64,000 nt of DNA. Source: Saksenaea vasiformis B4078. Lineage: Eukaryota > Mucoromycota > Mucoromycetes > Mucorales > Saksenaeaceae. The notes under the pieces are model-generated. The model saw only the letters and a program-made list of their open reading frames with translations. It was not told the origin of the DNA and did not search any database. The DNA is taken from the NCBI GenBank assembly GCA_000697055.1, contig JNDT01000526.1, positions 1-64,000 of the forward strand, read 5' to 3'. This document shows positions 11,448 through 23,010 of this stretch, piece by piece (the stretch's first letter is position 1; the number at the start of each line of letters is the position of its first letter). The position numbers were made by a program, and so were the translations under genes.

Positions 11448-11827
11448 ATGGGTGGTCCTCGATTGGAAGTTGTCAAGGTAATTGCTGTGAAGCATTCAAG
11501 ACAAACCGAGTATAACGACTGATCTGTCGCAATGCTGCGTAGTTTGGTTTCTATGTCTTCTACCCTTTAGGCACCATGGTCTACTTTGGTGGTCCTGAAT
11601 TTTATGATCGCTACGTCAAAACTATCAAATTTTGGCCCGATTACGAAACGACCTATGTGAGTTGGCCTGAACGCTCGGAGAACCTTTATATTTATTATAA
11701 CTTTTCTTTAAAGAAACCACCTACGACCCCTGTAGAAGTTCGCGAGGAATTGGAAAAAATGAAGTCAGCACGAGAAGAACGATGGAGAAGAGCCTTACAA
11801 GCAAAGCAGATGGAATCGAGCGAATAA
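11448..11827 (+). CDS. PET100: PET100-like cytochrome c oxidase (complex IV) assembly factor
   Basis: Mitochondrial inner-membrane chaperone that helps build cytochrome c oxidase. Exon 1 is 11448-11477 (MGGPRLEVVK), then a 65-nt intron. The continuation FGFYVFYPLGTMVYFGG is the family's single transmembrane segment, with the usual MGGPxLE N-terminus. A second intron is likely at 11657-11713: GTGAGT donor, TTTAAAG end, 57 nt. It is a multiple of three and free of stops, so it could be mistaken for coding. Removing it gives about 85 aa ending in a charged helix (VREELEKMKSAREERW), much closer to the usual PET100 size and layout. Coding exons would then be 11448-11477, 11543-11656 and 11714-11827. 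Confidence 0.88.
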
Positions 11828-12803
11828 ACATACAAAAAATGGAAAAAAAAATGGAACGAACAATGAACTTTTTGCATCTAAGGTTGTTGCTTCCTACCCT
11901 GTCTACCGTGTCTGCTATTGTCGGATGTTAAATGGGTCTATCGCCAAGGGTCATCCTATTTATCTTTTTGCATAACAAGATTTCATCGTCTTTACTACAA
12001 TGTACCTAAGACCGGGGTGCTCGTTTACCCTGGTATGTAGGAAATAACAGCCTTATTCAGCGAAGAGTGTCACCACCGTCTTCTATAACCGGGATTCCTT
12101 TACACGTCTAGCTCTCTCCTTCATTTATTTTATCGACATTTCCTGGATATTTGCAAAGTGGCGTAGTAGAGGGGCGCCTATTTTGCTTTGACTAAATCCC
12201 ATGTATTTGATCTCGATGAGAAAACGCAGGACAACAAGAAGAAGGAACAAGTGAATGAAGCAACACTGGTTTGGAAATTTTACAGTAAAAGTACAGCAGT
12301 GGCTTGCTCAACGTCGAATGAATGTATTCTTGACAGGCTTATTTGAATCTGCAGTTCATTCGTGATCCCAGTGGTATTGAATCGACATGATGATCAAAGA
12401 TCATCGTTGCATAGGGAATATACGACCGCATGTAGCACAGCGACACGACTATGGCGGTAAGAGCAAACTATGCTGTTAATATACTACCTAAAGACCATTA
12501 ATGGGACGTAATTTTCCTAACTGGCATTGCTCTGGAAGGACAATCCTTATTCATTCGTAAGGATTGCACTTTGACTGGTATCCATCGATTAGCGGAGATA
12601 TCGGGAGAACAAACTGCACTTCGTGAACATCAGCTGATAATTGGAATCGTTTTGCGCAGTGAGAGCTTTAAACTTGTAGTACGTAACCAAGAAAATATCA
12701 ATTAAAATAAAAACGGTTGCGTTTGCTGTTATAAAGAAACAAAACAAAAAGAAAACATACAATGAAATTTTTTTCTTTAATATACAAATTCTCCCGTAGG
12801 ATT
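11828..12803. other. Convergent intergenic region between PET100 and the PHD-finger gene
   Basis: About 1 kb between two converging 3' ends. An A-rich stretch lies just after the PET100 stop. No coding or RNA feature was recognised. Confidence 0.5.
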
Positions 12804-15800
12804 CTATCGCTCGAGCCATAGTCGATTCTTCGCACGTAGCAGCCTGAATGCCCCAATGGGAATTCGCTGCCATCGAGACAAATCTCGTGAAAAGCGAGAA
12901 TCTGCTTCTTCGGGACTGGGTGACGGCGAACGGGAAGATGAACGTGTGTATAACTGAGATGTATCGACAAGATCGTCCATTGAAACGGGAGTTGATTCTG
13001 GAGACGATGGGAATGCGGAGGGTTGGTTTTCGGTGGATGATATTGAATCAGAAGTGGGAATGACACTCGCTTTGACGTTTGATATCCGCCGCTTTTTGCC
13101 TTTCGCAGACACCTATTTCTATCGTTAATCCCTCCTTTGTTCTAGATCACTTTTGCTTACCTCGCCATGCATTCGTTTTCTGTGAGAGACTACCCCATTG
13201 TTTTCATAGGATTCGCTTGGCGTCATGTTCAGACCTGCTGCCGCTGAGCTATCCATAGAATGTAATGCCGAGATGGTGCTTTGCGAGGCGGTTGATGTCC
13301 CAGCCACATCCACAGTTGGTTTCGGTAGAATTTGACGTGAATTAAACTGATGAGAACTGTTATGCTTTTTGGTTAAATTGGAATCAGACACAAGGGATGG
13401 CGATGCGGAAGTAAATGCAGATGTATTAGATACAGTCGTTGCCGTAGACGCAGGTGGTTTATCTGTGTGTACTGCGGATGATATCCTGAGTGACTCGAGT
13501 AATTGTTGCTGGAGCTTCAGGTCTAATGCGAGGGGAAGTGAAAGATTGGTTGATGATGACAAAACAGATGAAAAGTCGGAGGATGCCTCCTCCAGGCTTC
13601 CATTAGCAAAAGGCGTCGTAGACTGACTACTTTCATCTCCATTCGCCAACGCCGATTTGTCATCCGATGTCTCCGAGACTTTTGTTGGGAGTGGTAATGA
13701 TAATGACGCCTCTGCCGCTAAGACAGACAGGGCACTCAGGGCCTCTGATGTCAATTCATCCGGTGTGTGACCTTCTGCAGCAGAAACGGCGCTGCTTGGA
13801 AGAGAGGGCCGACTTACAAGATCGTCCGATGCTTCGTCTGTCCCATCCTCATTACTTGGCTGTATCCGCAACGAATGGTCAACAGAAGCCAACGCATTTG
13901 CAATGTCGAATGAAAGTAGATTGACGTCTGTATTCAGCACATCGCCCGAAGTGTTTGCCGTGTTTTCGGAATTCCCATGTTCCACATCGGCAACTTCAGC
14001 AAGGGGTGCCAGCACCTGCAGAAACGCGGCTGCTATGCTGTCGAACAAGTTGACATTTCCATCTAACAGTGGTAGCAGCTGGTCGTTGGTAAACGTTTCT
14101 GGTTCGCCTGGCAATTCTCCTGCATCGTCCACATCGCTATAAAACTGCATTTCTTCGTAATCATATTCTTCGTCCTCTTCTTCGGATGAAAACCATCGGC
14201 TGCTACTCCTCATGTAATAGTCATCGACATCATGATCTCCTTCCTCATTGTAATAGTGGTCATCGCTTCCGTGCATCTCATGACCGTCGCTGAACTGTTC
14301 TTCATCCTCGAGGTCACTATTCTCCATCATCTCCTCAATGATAGCACGCTCTTCCTCTTCTTCGATGTTTTCATCATCTCCTGAATCAATGTGGATGCTC
14401 GACGAATAAGATGTCGCAAGGGGCGAATGTCCAAAGTCGTTCACTTCACTATCTGAGAACGGAGACAATTCTCCAAGAATATCGTCCATATCATCTACAA
14501 CCAGTTCCTCTTCCGTATCGCTTGCACCTTTGATAATCGTTGACAGCGATTTTGCGTTGCTTTTTTGACCGATAGATCGTCGTCGCCCTAATGGTTTCTT
14601 GATACGCTTTTCTCCGCGCACACTCGTCTTTGTCTTCTTTGTTTTCCGTTTCGTCTTCGGCAGTACTGGAGTGCAGGCCTCACTGTTATCCGCATCGTGC
14701 CCGAATCGTTCAACCACTTTTAAGTCTACTGTACTCTTTGCTGGTGTAATATCGTGAACCTCCCACACGTCAGCTTCGGTTTTGCTGGTAAATACTTCTG
14801 TTGAACCATCACCTTGAATAGTATTTAGTAACAAAAAGAAAGCTATCCAATATCCTACCTAAGTCGTCCATTTCCGGTGCAGCCTTAACAGTCGAAGTTC
14901 CACAAGTACACTCCGAATCACAGACAGGGCAGATATCATCGATGTCTTCATTTTCCGAATCATCTGCAGCGGTGGTGGTGGGCGGAGGTGGCGGTGGCGG
15001 TTCTGGTTGTTTAATCGTCTTTTTGCGTGGCACCTTCTGTTTTTTGGTACTGGTTGTTGGTATCTTCTTGCCACGATCTGCGAAAAAAAGTTAGTAATGC
15101 AGCCAACGCTTGCATAAATGATTACTTTTTTTGGCAGATCCTTTCTGGGCTTCCTGCTGTTTAGGCGAATTCGAGGGAGGCACCTTGGTTTTGGAACATG
15201 CAGCGCAAAAATAATGCTCTACCACGGCTTTCGGACTGATACCCACGCAATTACCGTGAAACCATTCTATAGATTCATTAAATCAATTGACGTAAAATTA
15301 CAATCAGAAGCCCAGAAAAATCACGCGGGTGCAGCAGAAAAATTATACTGTTTTTTAGCCAAGCAGTTCATCAGCTATGCCAAAGATAAGCAACTATAAT
15401 AGTTGTTTCCTTCTCCTTGTACATAAAACACTATCGATGTCGCGTCTAACACCATCTTTGTCCTTTGATATGTCCTCTTTGTAGCTGAACTGCTCGATTT
15501 GCTTTGTTACCCTGCAGATGTGCAATAACTCATGTAATCGAACTACAACCTTCAAGCACGTAGAGCAACATATCATTGGACCAAATCAAGCCTGAAAGAA
15601 AGCTGGTTTTGAGTTTCTGTGCCCGTTTGAGCACTTGGCAAGAGTGGTGATATGGGATTAATAGCGATAGAAATAATTCACCCGCGTGGTTTTTGTTGGA
15701 CTTCGGTAGAGCCTATAAATCGGATAAGGCGTTACCTTGACATTTATCACATGCAATCATGAATTCTTTTCCATCGTATCCTTTTCTGCAGATACAATAT

Positions 15801-16126
15801 ACAGCATCATCATCATCGTCGTCATCCTCTTCTTCTTCTTCCGCTATGGATCGTCGCCGTGACTTGGCCGATTTTTTGCGTGTTATTGACTTTTTAGTAG
15901 CAGTCTGAAATGATTTGCTAGTAGTTGCTTTTGTGGTTGCTTTGGCCCGCTTATGCTTCGTTTTCTGCTTCGATACCGCTTCAAGCGTCGACATACATTC
16001 GCCATCGTCATCGCTATCACCGCCACCACGCTCGGAATGGTCGGAATCAGACGATAACGTAGACGTATCTGAAAGCTGTAACGATAGATCAGAATCGGAT
16101 AACTCTGCTAAAAATCGTTCACTCAT
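12804..16126 (-). CDS. PHD-finger nuclear protein with CPVC/CTCG motif and IFH1-like C-terminal IPIGAF motif
   Basis: Five exons: 16126-15736, 15266-15126, 15077-14859, 14812-13161, 13112-12804; 903 aa with all phases closing. A PHD finger at about aa 109-157 (C4HC3: YCICRKG, ACDKCQEWFHGNC, YFCAAC) should bind histone H3 tails. It is preceded by a basic stretch and a poly-Asp/Glu run. DICPVCDSECTCG (about 225-237) is a second Cys cluster. A long acidic, Ser-rich region follows. The last 25 residues contain RWQRIPIGAFRLLR, resembling the IPIGxxR element of fungal IFH1/CRF1 co-activators of ribosomal-protein genes. The role as a transcription co-regulator is inferred. The first intron (469 nt) is far longer than the others (46-48 nt). 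Confidence 0.85.
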
Positions 16127-17339
16127 TGAACGAGCAGATCAAGGAGCAATCGACTTCAAGTTATGTCTATGCTGTTGAAAATAGACACCGTTACGTTATA
16201 GATCGTCTCTTAGTTCGCTTCTGTCAGCGCTATATTTTTTCTGCGCAACTGCGAGTGATAAACAGTATACAAGCAATGGTAAAATCATCGCCGAAGAAAA
16301 AAAAAGCGACCATGACGTCGATTTTTGGGGCCTGACTTTGCGCCGCTTAAAACCCATCCAGCTTTCAAAGCGACATGCAGGTTTTTAAAGTTTTACAGCT
16401 ATGGCAATAAGCAGTAACGTATTTATATTCAAGAGCTCCCTTTTGCATCAACAACTCGAGAATATTCTATATGAGATTATAGAAATGGAAAATTTATAAA
16501 TGAACGAAACGCGGGCTTGGAGACGCATTCTATGGTACGGGGAAGAGCGCCCAACGTACACATCTTTTCCTAGCGGTGGCATCAGAAACTGATGGCACAC
16601 AAGTAGTGCCGAATAACAACATGAAACCAATCTGCTTTCGGTGAATATAGGCAAAGAAGGCTTTGCCATGTTATTTCGTGCATATTCGCAGTTAACAGCA
16701 ACTTCTATTTGTCTTATATATCTACATAGTGCTAGTGGCATACTTTCGAAATGACAGTAACAGCCGGACTAGTAATTTTTGCGATTTGTATGCGAACTGT
16801 TGTCACCACTATGGCTAACATGTAGCAACAACACCAGCAATGTAATGGCCTTTTCCTATTGACCCAAAACACTATTTCTGAGTTCAGAGTCGGTCATCAG
16901 CGAATCAGTATCGCAGTAGACAACCTCACCACCTTGTGTTTGTCGATCTATGCGACAGCTTGAGTTTAGTGTCACCCTGGCCTAAGGCGGTTTGATAGCG
17001 TCAACAGCAACGTTTAAGCTACATAATGACATCCGATTTCAAGCGTCATCGAAGGAAGAGCTTAATGTCGATTGGGCCACACGACGCTTTTGTGCTTCGC
17101 TTTGAGTACCTTGCATAAGCCGTTAAAAAGGTCATGAAGTTCAGAAGATGAATGTCGTGCGCAAGAAAATTCAAATTCCCTAAACGAAATAGCTGAAGTG
17201 TATAGAGTGGACCACATATCTTCCATACACCGTATGTTCCACCACCACACTGAATCTAGTCCTAAGCCTTATCACTTTCTAGATCACCTCTCGCTATGTG
17301 CAAATGGAGATACTCGTATGATCCGTGGCAACTGGTTAC
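16127..17339. other. Intergenic, no supported gene
   Basis: Upstream region of the PHD-finger gene. A 19-codon open frame starting with ATG at 16276 (Lys-rich) lies here without visible continuation. Other short frames are not convincing. Confidence 0.4.
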
Positions 17340-17820
17340 TGTTGGGAAATTGCTAGGGACACTCCAACGGGACACTCCAGTCCCCCAAAAGCGTCCTGCA
17401 ACAGAGTTTTCGTTGCTGGATCCCAGAAATTATCTTCAGATATGCTACAGTAGATGCTTGATATAAGAATATTCTAGATAGACAGGGTGTTTATTATTTT
17501 CTCGAGAATATTTGCTTGTAGGACTTGTAAGACACTGCCTACCAAATTTGTTCCCCAAAAAGAATTCTTATGCGTTTTATCAAATATCCTTATACATAAT
17601 GCTTACTGTATTGTGTTTGACTCTGCTGCAGGGCACTCAAGTACCGCACACTCCACTACAGGACATTCTACTATGGGACACTCTACTGTGAGACGCTTCG
17701 CTATCTCTGCACTACACTACACCTAAGTAGGGCAACTGGTGATACTTCTATTTTACTATCCGCTCAGAATTTGGGGGGACTGGAGTGTCCCGTTGGAGTG
17801 TCCCTAGTAATTCCCTACTG
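17340..17820. mobile_element. MITE-like element with long terminal inverted repeats
   Basis: The bases at 17353-17386 and the reverse complement of 17774-17807 are identical over 34 bp (starting CTAGGGACACTCC). The similarity extends outward with mismatches for about 10 more bases. TACTG flanks both sides (about 17339-17343 and 17816-17820), consistent with a target-site duplication. The interior, under 400 bp, has no coding capacity but contains degenerate repeats of a GGACACTCTACTxT-like unit at about 17630-17700, echoing the arms. The superfamily was not assigned. Confidence 0.8.
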
Positions 17821-18102
17821 TCGTCCCTGAGAAGCAACGAACAGACAGTCACGATATCCATTTCTGTTGTGCCTCAGCGCAAAAATGGACGGCATTGGTT
17901 CCCCGAGAGAACCTACAGTGATTGAAGCGATCTATGTTTCTGACGAAGCCCATGGCGGACCATGAGAGATTTATTGCTTCAGCGCATTCGATCTATATAC
18001 GAGACAGGTTTTTGCAAGGAATAAGGCCTATCATTCTTACAGCAAGCTTGCGAGGACCATATACTACATCGCCATGGCGCAGCGCCGAGATCAGAAAGGT
18101 GA

Positions 18103-19182
18103 AACATTCATGCATACTGTTCAACAGCCTCATGTAGAAAGAAGGAACGACAAGACGATGATCTTGATAGTCAAAACAAGAGACACAAATCTCGGGCGAA
18201 GCAAACTAGCTCAAAAGAACCCAATGACGCGTTGCCTGGCGACGAGTCTAGTGCGGGTCAAGCAGCAAGTTCCACTGCCAGAAGCGACAGAAGTAACAAA
18301 GGTAAAGGTACCTCTGATCTCGAAGAGGAGAAGACAATTCCGAAGGCAACCTCCAGTAGCAGTCATCAAAGCAAGCAGAGTGGAGAGGCCGACCGCCGTG
18401 GCTCTCTTGCACGGACGAATACATCAACCGATGAGAACGCCACACTTCCATATGAGCCATTTGATGGCACTACGCATGAGTTGAGCAGTAACAGCGGAAA
18501 GGATGACTCCGGCAAGACTACCGCCGATGACAGTACGCTGTCGTACGATGCATTTGCCCCAGTAGAGAGATCAGATTTGAGCGATATGCGAAGCAACCTG
18601 ACAACAACGACCGGGACAACTCACAATGGCGAAAGTACCGCATCATATGATGCATATGCACCTATAGAAAGTAGTAGGTCTGACTTGAGTAGCGATGTGA
18701 GAAGTGTCCCAGTGATTACTAGGACCTCAAGTGATGATAGTACCTTACCCTATGGGTCATGGGGAGCAGTTACCGATCCTAGGTCTAGTAACAGCGATGC
18801 AAGAAGTGGGCCGGCTATCACTAGAACCTCAAGCGATGAAAGCACTTTAACTTACGAGCCATGGGGAGGAACAACAACAGATCCTAGATCCAGCAGCAGC
18901 GACGTAAGAAGTGCTCCAGCTATCACCAGGACTTCAAGTGATGAAAGTACATTGCATTACGAACCATGGGGAACAACAACGGATCATAGATCTAGTAGCA
19001 GCGATGTAAGAAGTGCTCCAGCTATTACTCGGACTTCAAGTGATGAAAGTACCTTGCACTATGGGTCATGGGGAACAATAGCAGATCGAAGATTTAGTAA
19101 TAGTTTAACACATGAAGCAGAAACATCCCACGACGATAGTACGTTGTCTTACGATCCGGGAGCATCTATGGGAAGTTCGTAG
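18103..19182 (+). CDS. Serine/threonine-rich tandem-repeat protein (hypothetical), 5' end unresolved
   Basis: Open frame from about 18103 to the stop at 19180-19182, over 340 codons and very rich in Ser, Thr and Asp. It contains at least four clear copies plus degenerate ones of a ~35-residue unit built around AITRTSSDESTLxYEPWG and DxRSSSSDVRS. The unit TSSDESTL is a plausible phosphorylation site cluster. No hydrophobic segment or known domain is present. The true start was not found: an acceptor such as TGTTCAACAG near 18129 could join to an upstream exon, for example one beginning at the ATG at 17885. The repeat unit is likely to vary in copy number between strains. Confidence 0.55.
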   Translation, partial: NIHAYCSTASCRKKERQDDDLDSQNKRHKSRAKQTSSKEPNDALPGDESSAGQAASSTARSDRSNKGKGTSDLEEEKTIPKATSSSSHQSKQSGEADRRGSLARTNTSTDENATLPYEPFDGTTHELSSNSGKDDSGKTTADDSTLSYDAFAPVERSDLSDMRSNLTTTTGTTHNGESTASYDAYAPIESSRSDLSSDVRSVPVITRTSSDDSTLPYGSWGAVTDPRSSNSDARSGPAITRTSSDESTLTYEPWGGTTTDPRSSSSDVRSAPAITRTSSDESTLHYEPWGTTTDHRSSSSDVRSAPAITRTSSDESTLHYGSWGTIADRRFSNSLTHEAETSHDDSTLSYDPGASMGSS

Positions 19183-19438
19183 GCAGCAAATCGCGACAAA
19201 CTTGTCGTGCAGCACGTGGCATACATTGGTTTGTAAGATTAAAATAGCATCTCGAAGAGCAAAATAAAAGCGATATTTTTGAGTGTGTCATGACGCCGAA
19301 TAGTGTACTCAAAGTCTATTGAATGATGTTTTACCGTAATCTAGTATAAGTTCAGCTTTTCATGGAGAGCCAAGCTCGCACTAAGGAAGAGAATTGAGTA
19401 CGCGGCCATTAATATATCACATCCTTTCGTCTGCAGCA

Positions 19439-19469
<31 letters not shown>

Positions 19470-19722
19470 GTGAGACAAAGGAACCATATCATTGACGCAC
19501 CTTCGCGTGAGACAAAGAAGGAAGCTTGTTTATGAACACTTTTTGAACCACGTAGCGGGAAGCGACCTCTGAACCAAACGGACCACAAACGAAAGGCAGG
19601 AAGAACGATACGCCCCGGTCCCGGTCCGATAAAATTCCGGTTAGACAGTCCTGACAGTCCGAGAGAAAGACATTCCCCACAGAACGAAAACGTGAGCTCT
19701 TTTGCTTTCTTGCCGACAAATC
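19183..19722. other. Intergenic with truncated dispersed repeat and ATT microsatellite
   Basis: Bases about 19340-19435 match the 5' part of the dispersed repeat seen at 22.2 and 52.3 kb (GAGCCAAGCTCGCACTAAGG). An (ATT)n run follows at 19438-19470, then two GTGAGACAAAG-type units. Confidence 0.6.
19438..19470. repeat. (ATT)n microsatellite
   Basis: About eleven perfect trinucleotide units upstream of the SART1 gene. Confidence 0.95.
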
Positions 19723-22023
19723 ATGGCAGAGTCGATTTCATTAGAAGAAACAAAGTAATGGATTTGTCAAAGTCTGTAGACATTAATAACTAATTACACT
19801 TTGATTTCTGTTTATTTATAGCGCTTTGAGAGCCAAGTTAGGTCTTCCGGCATTGGAGGAAGAGGCTATCGATCCTGACCAGGAGGCCTACGAAAATTAC
19901 CAACGCATCAAAGAAGAACAACAAAAAGAAGCAAAAGAAAAGGAAACTAGAAAGAAAATCGAGAAGTACGTATATTTTATAGGTACTTTCTTTGTATCTT
20001 TTTGTGTACTTACCGCAGTATGTCAGAGCGAGGAATCGCCGAAAGCACATCGAGAAGTTACAAGGAAAGGGTCTTGGCGAAGGAAGCGATGACGAAGACA
20101 GCGCTCTTGGTTGGATTCGAAAAAGTCGGCAACGTGAAAAAGAATTAGCTGCGAAACGAGAACGTGAACAAGCTGAGATGGACCAAACCTTTGAGACGTA
20201 CGATGCTTCTCATCTGACAGGCCTTAAAGTAGGCCATGACCTGACCGAATTTGCCGAAGGTGGCGAAATGATCTTGACACTTAAGGATCGCGGTGTATTG
20301 GACGAACAAGATGAGGAGACTGTGGACGAATTGACCAATGTTCAAGTTGAGGAACGAGAAAAGTTACGCACAAATCTTGAGAACAAGAAGAAGAAACCGG
20401 GTTATAACCCTTATGATGATGAGGATTTGTATCTGGGTGGATCGAAAAAGAGTATTTTGCCAGATTACGACGAGCAGCAGGGACCGCAAGGATTTACAAT
20501 TGGCAAGGGCGGTACCGTCCGGGTAGAGGATACAGAGAATCAGCCCAGCGTTTCGGAAAAATTGAAAGCTCACACACTGGCGTACGAAAAAATGCAGGAG
20601 ATTAAAGATTATTATACCCAAGAGGAAGTCAACTTATCATTTAAGAAGCCGAAGAAGAAGAAAAAGAAAATTAGAAAGAGAGTGGTTGAAGAGGAGCCGG
20701 TCGATGGACCAGTCGACGCAACAAAAAACGAAGAGGAGGGTTCCGCAGAAAAAAATACTGGGTCTGATCAGAAGACAAGAGAAGAGCCATGGACGGCAGA
20801 AGAAGATGCTAATTTTGTGGATGATGAAGATTTACAAGAAGCATTGTCAAAGGCGCGACAAGCTGCCAATAAGGAGCGACAGAGATTGGTGAAAAAGTTG
20901 ACACCAGAGGAGATCGCACGAAGCATTGCTGAAAGCCGAATGCAGGAAGAGGAAGAAGAAAAGGAAGAAGAAGAAGGCGAAAAGGAGGGGTCTGGCATGG
21001 TGCTATCAGAAATGACAGAATTTGTTAATTCTCTGGGTAATGTACCGGCCTTTGTCAGAGAAACTGTACGAAGAGACAGATCAGAAACACCTACCAAAGA
21101 AAACGAAATGGAAGAGAGAGAAGATATACCGGAGGAAGCGGTAGAGGAATATGAACAAACAGAAGAGACACCAGTGCCTGAAGCAGCAAAGCCGGAAGAG
21201 ACGCCAGTGATGGAGGAACCGTTAGTTAGTAGAGGTCTTGCAGCGACACTCTCTTTGCTAAATCAGAAAGGTACACACAGCTTGATGATAACGTCAACAT
21301 TAACTTGAATTATTACTAGGCTTTATTGCTAAACCTACGGAAGAGCAGCTCCAAAGAGATCGACAGGCGGCCGAAAGATTAAGATGGTTGCAGGAGGAAA
21401 GAAAACGGGAGCAGCAACGTGAACGTGAACGTGAGAGAGACAAAGAAAGACGAAGAGAACGAGATGGTGGACGAGGTCGTGACCGTGATCGTGATAGAGA
21501 AAGAGAAAGAGAACGTGAACGCGAGAGAGAACGCGAACGAGAAGCAGAAGAACGTGAACGCTTACGAGAATTCCAGCAGCGTATGGAAAATTATAGACCT
21601 GATGTAAGGTTGGAATACGTTGATGAGTTCGGACGGGCGATGAATACGAAAGAGGTAAATAAAAGGGCTTTTTTTTTCTCGACTTTTCGGCAAAGCTAAT
21701 GCGAAACATAGGCATTCCGTTTTATGTCACACAAATTCCACGGAAAGACGTCCGGAAAGGCCAAGACAGAAAAGCGTTTCCAGAAGAGAGAGGAAGACCT
21801 GAAATTAAACATGATGAGCAGTACCGACACACCACACAACCTGGCCAGTGCTTTATTAGACCGACAGCAACGTACAGGCAGCGCACATGTTGTGTTGAGT
21901 GTCGGTAATCGCGGTGTTCCTACTACCTCCTTACTGGATCTTAAGGATCAAGGGAAGGGCACAAAGCGTAAGAAAGCTAAAGACAGCGGCACTGAGGATG
22001 GACCCAGCAATAAAAAGCGTTGA
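19723..22023 (+). CDS. SNU66: SART1/Snu66 family U4/U6.U5 tri-snRNP protein
   Basis: Spliceosomal protein needed for tri-snRNP recruitment and spliceosome activation, acting in the nucleus. Exons 19723-19754, 19822-19965, 20027-21270, 21320-21654, 21712-22023 give 688 aa with all phases closing. The N-terminal block SISLEETNALRAKLGLP is the family signature. It is followed by KKIEKARNRRK, a long charged coiled coil, ETYDASHLTGLKVGHDL, and PGYNPYDDEDLYLGG. A highly repetitive Arg/Glu (RE/RD) stretch spans about 21410-21560. The C-terminus contains EFGRAMNTKEAFRFMSHKFH and KTEKRFQKREEDLKLNMMSS, the conserved SART1 end. Short exon 1 (32 nt) is typical of intron-rich fungal genes. Confidence 0.96.
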
Positions 22024-22225
22024 TGCATATTGTCATGTTCAACGGTCCAATTCATTTTCTGTTGCAGGAACACGATGGTACTTGAAGTTCCTACCATATA
22101 TAGGAAAAAGGGATCAAGGTTCGTTTAATATAAGTGACGTTATTGACAAGCCGGTTCTGGCACGTGAAATAAACGTCAAAAACTCTGGTTATATCATTTT
22201 TTACACTACACTAAACAAATCTTGC

Positions 22226-22800
22226 GTCTATGAAGAGCCAAGCTTGCACTAAAGAAAAATTGAATATGCGATCATCAGTACATCAATGTTTCGTCAGAAG
22301 ATTTAATTAACCTACATGAGCTTGGTCTTCAGCGGACGCAAAATTTATTCAGGCAGCATAAAAAGTAATTCATGGTTAGTAAATGGGATAATAGTTGGAC
22401 GTCTTTTCACTTATCCCCGAAGGGTATTTTCGCCCATCAACGGAGACCAAGCCCCGCACCTGAAGCGGTGGGTGGGGCGAGAGGTTGCGGATGACCCGAT
22501 GGCATAGGAGCGGCCACATTTGAACGGCGTGCAGAGGACTTGAAGCGATACATCGTCTGACAATCTATTGCGGAAGATGATCGATACTGAATGTATATAT
22601 GACAATGTTTACGTACTTTGAGTGTGGGCATAAAGCACCAACACAGCCAAGACGGTTCGGGACAGCCTAAGCAGCATACAAAGAACATGAGTGATCCTGA
22701 TTATGTAATAAAAAGTTGACATCCGTACCGAGGATGTTTGTACCAACGGAGCCAAAGAAGAAGGAAAAAAAAAGGAAAATGAAGTGCTCACTTTAAATAT
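22226..22800. repeat. Dispersed repeat, copy A (~570 bp)
   Basis: Aligns by eye with 52313-52880 over its length. Shared landmarks include AAAATTTATTC-GCAGCATAAAAAG, CCCCGAAGGGTATT, CAGAGGACTTG, TTGACATCC-TACCG-GGATGTTT and GGAGCCAAAG followed by an A-rich run. No open frame is conserved between copies. It could be a non-autonomous element such as a solo LTR or SINE-like unit. Confidence 0.7.
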
Positions 22801-22809
22801 GCATTACTT

Positions 22810-23010
22810 TCCGTTACCTGAGACATCGTTTTTGTGTGAGATAAAAGGAACCTATCTTCAACACGACTTTTGCATGAGACACCGTTTGCATGAGTCAAAA
22901 GAACCAGGATCATTTATCCATCCTTTGCATGAGAGAAAGAACCCTATCTTTGACACGGGATAATCGAGTCCTATCTTTAACACATCATTTGCACGAGACA
23001 TGGAACTCTG
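22810..23010. repeat. Degenerate minisatellite (TTTGCATGAGACA...GAACCCTATCTTTGACAC)
   Basis: About four to five decayed units of 35-60 bp follow directly after dispersed-repeat copy A. A comparable but longer-period duplication follows copy B at 52.9 kb. Confidence 0.55.

Noticed and set aside
13369..14142. Plus-strand open frames opposite the PHD-finger gene
   Set aside because: They are antisense shadows of the Ser/Asp/Glu-rich coding exon, with no domain or splice signals.
16276..16335. 19-codon Lys-rich peptide frame as a small gene or first exon
   Set aside because: No downstream exon or conserved motif could be attached.
20768..21097. Minus-strand Ser-rich open frame opposite SART1
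   Set aside because: Complement of the acidic/lysine-rich SART1 coding exon; composition explains the openness.
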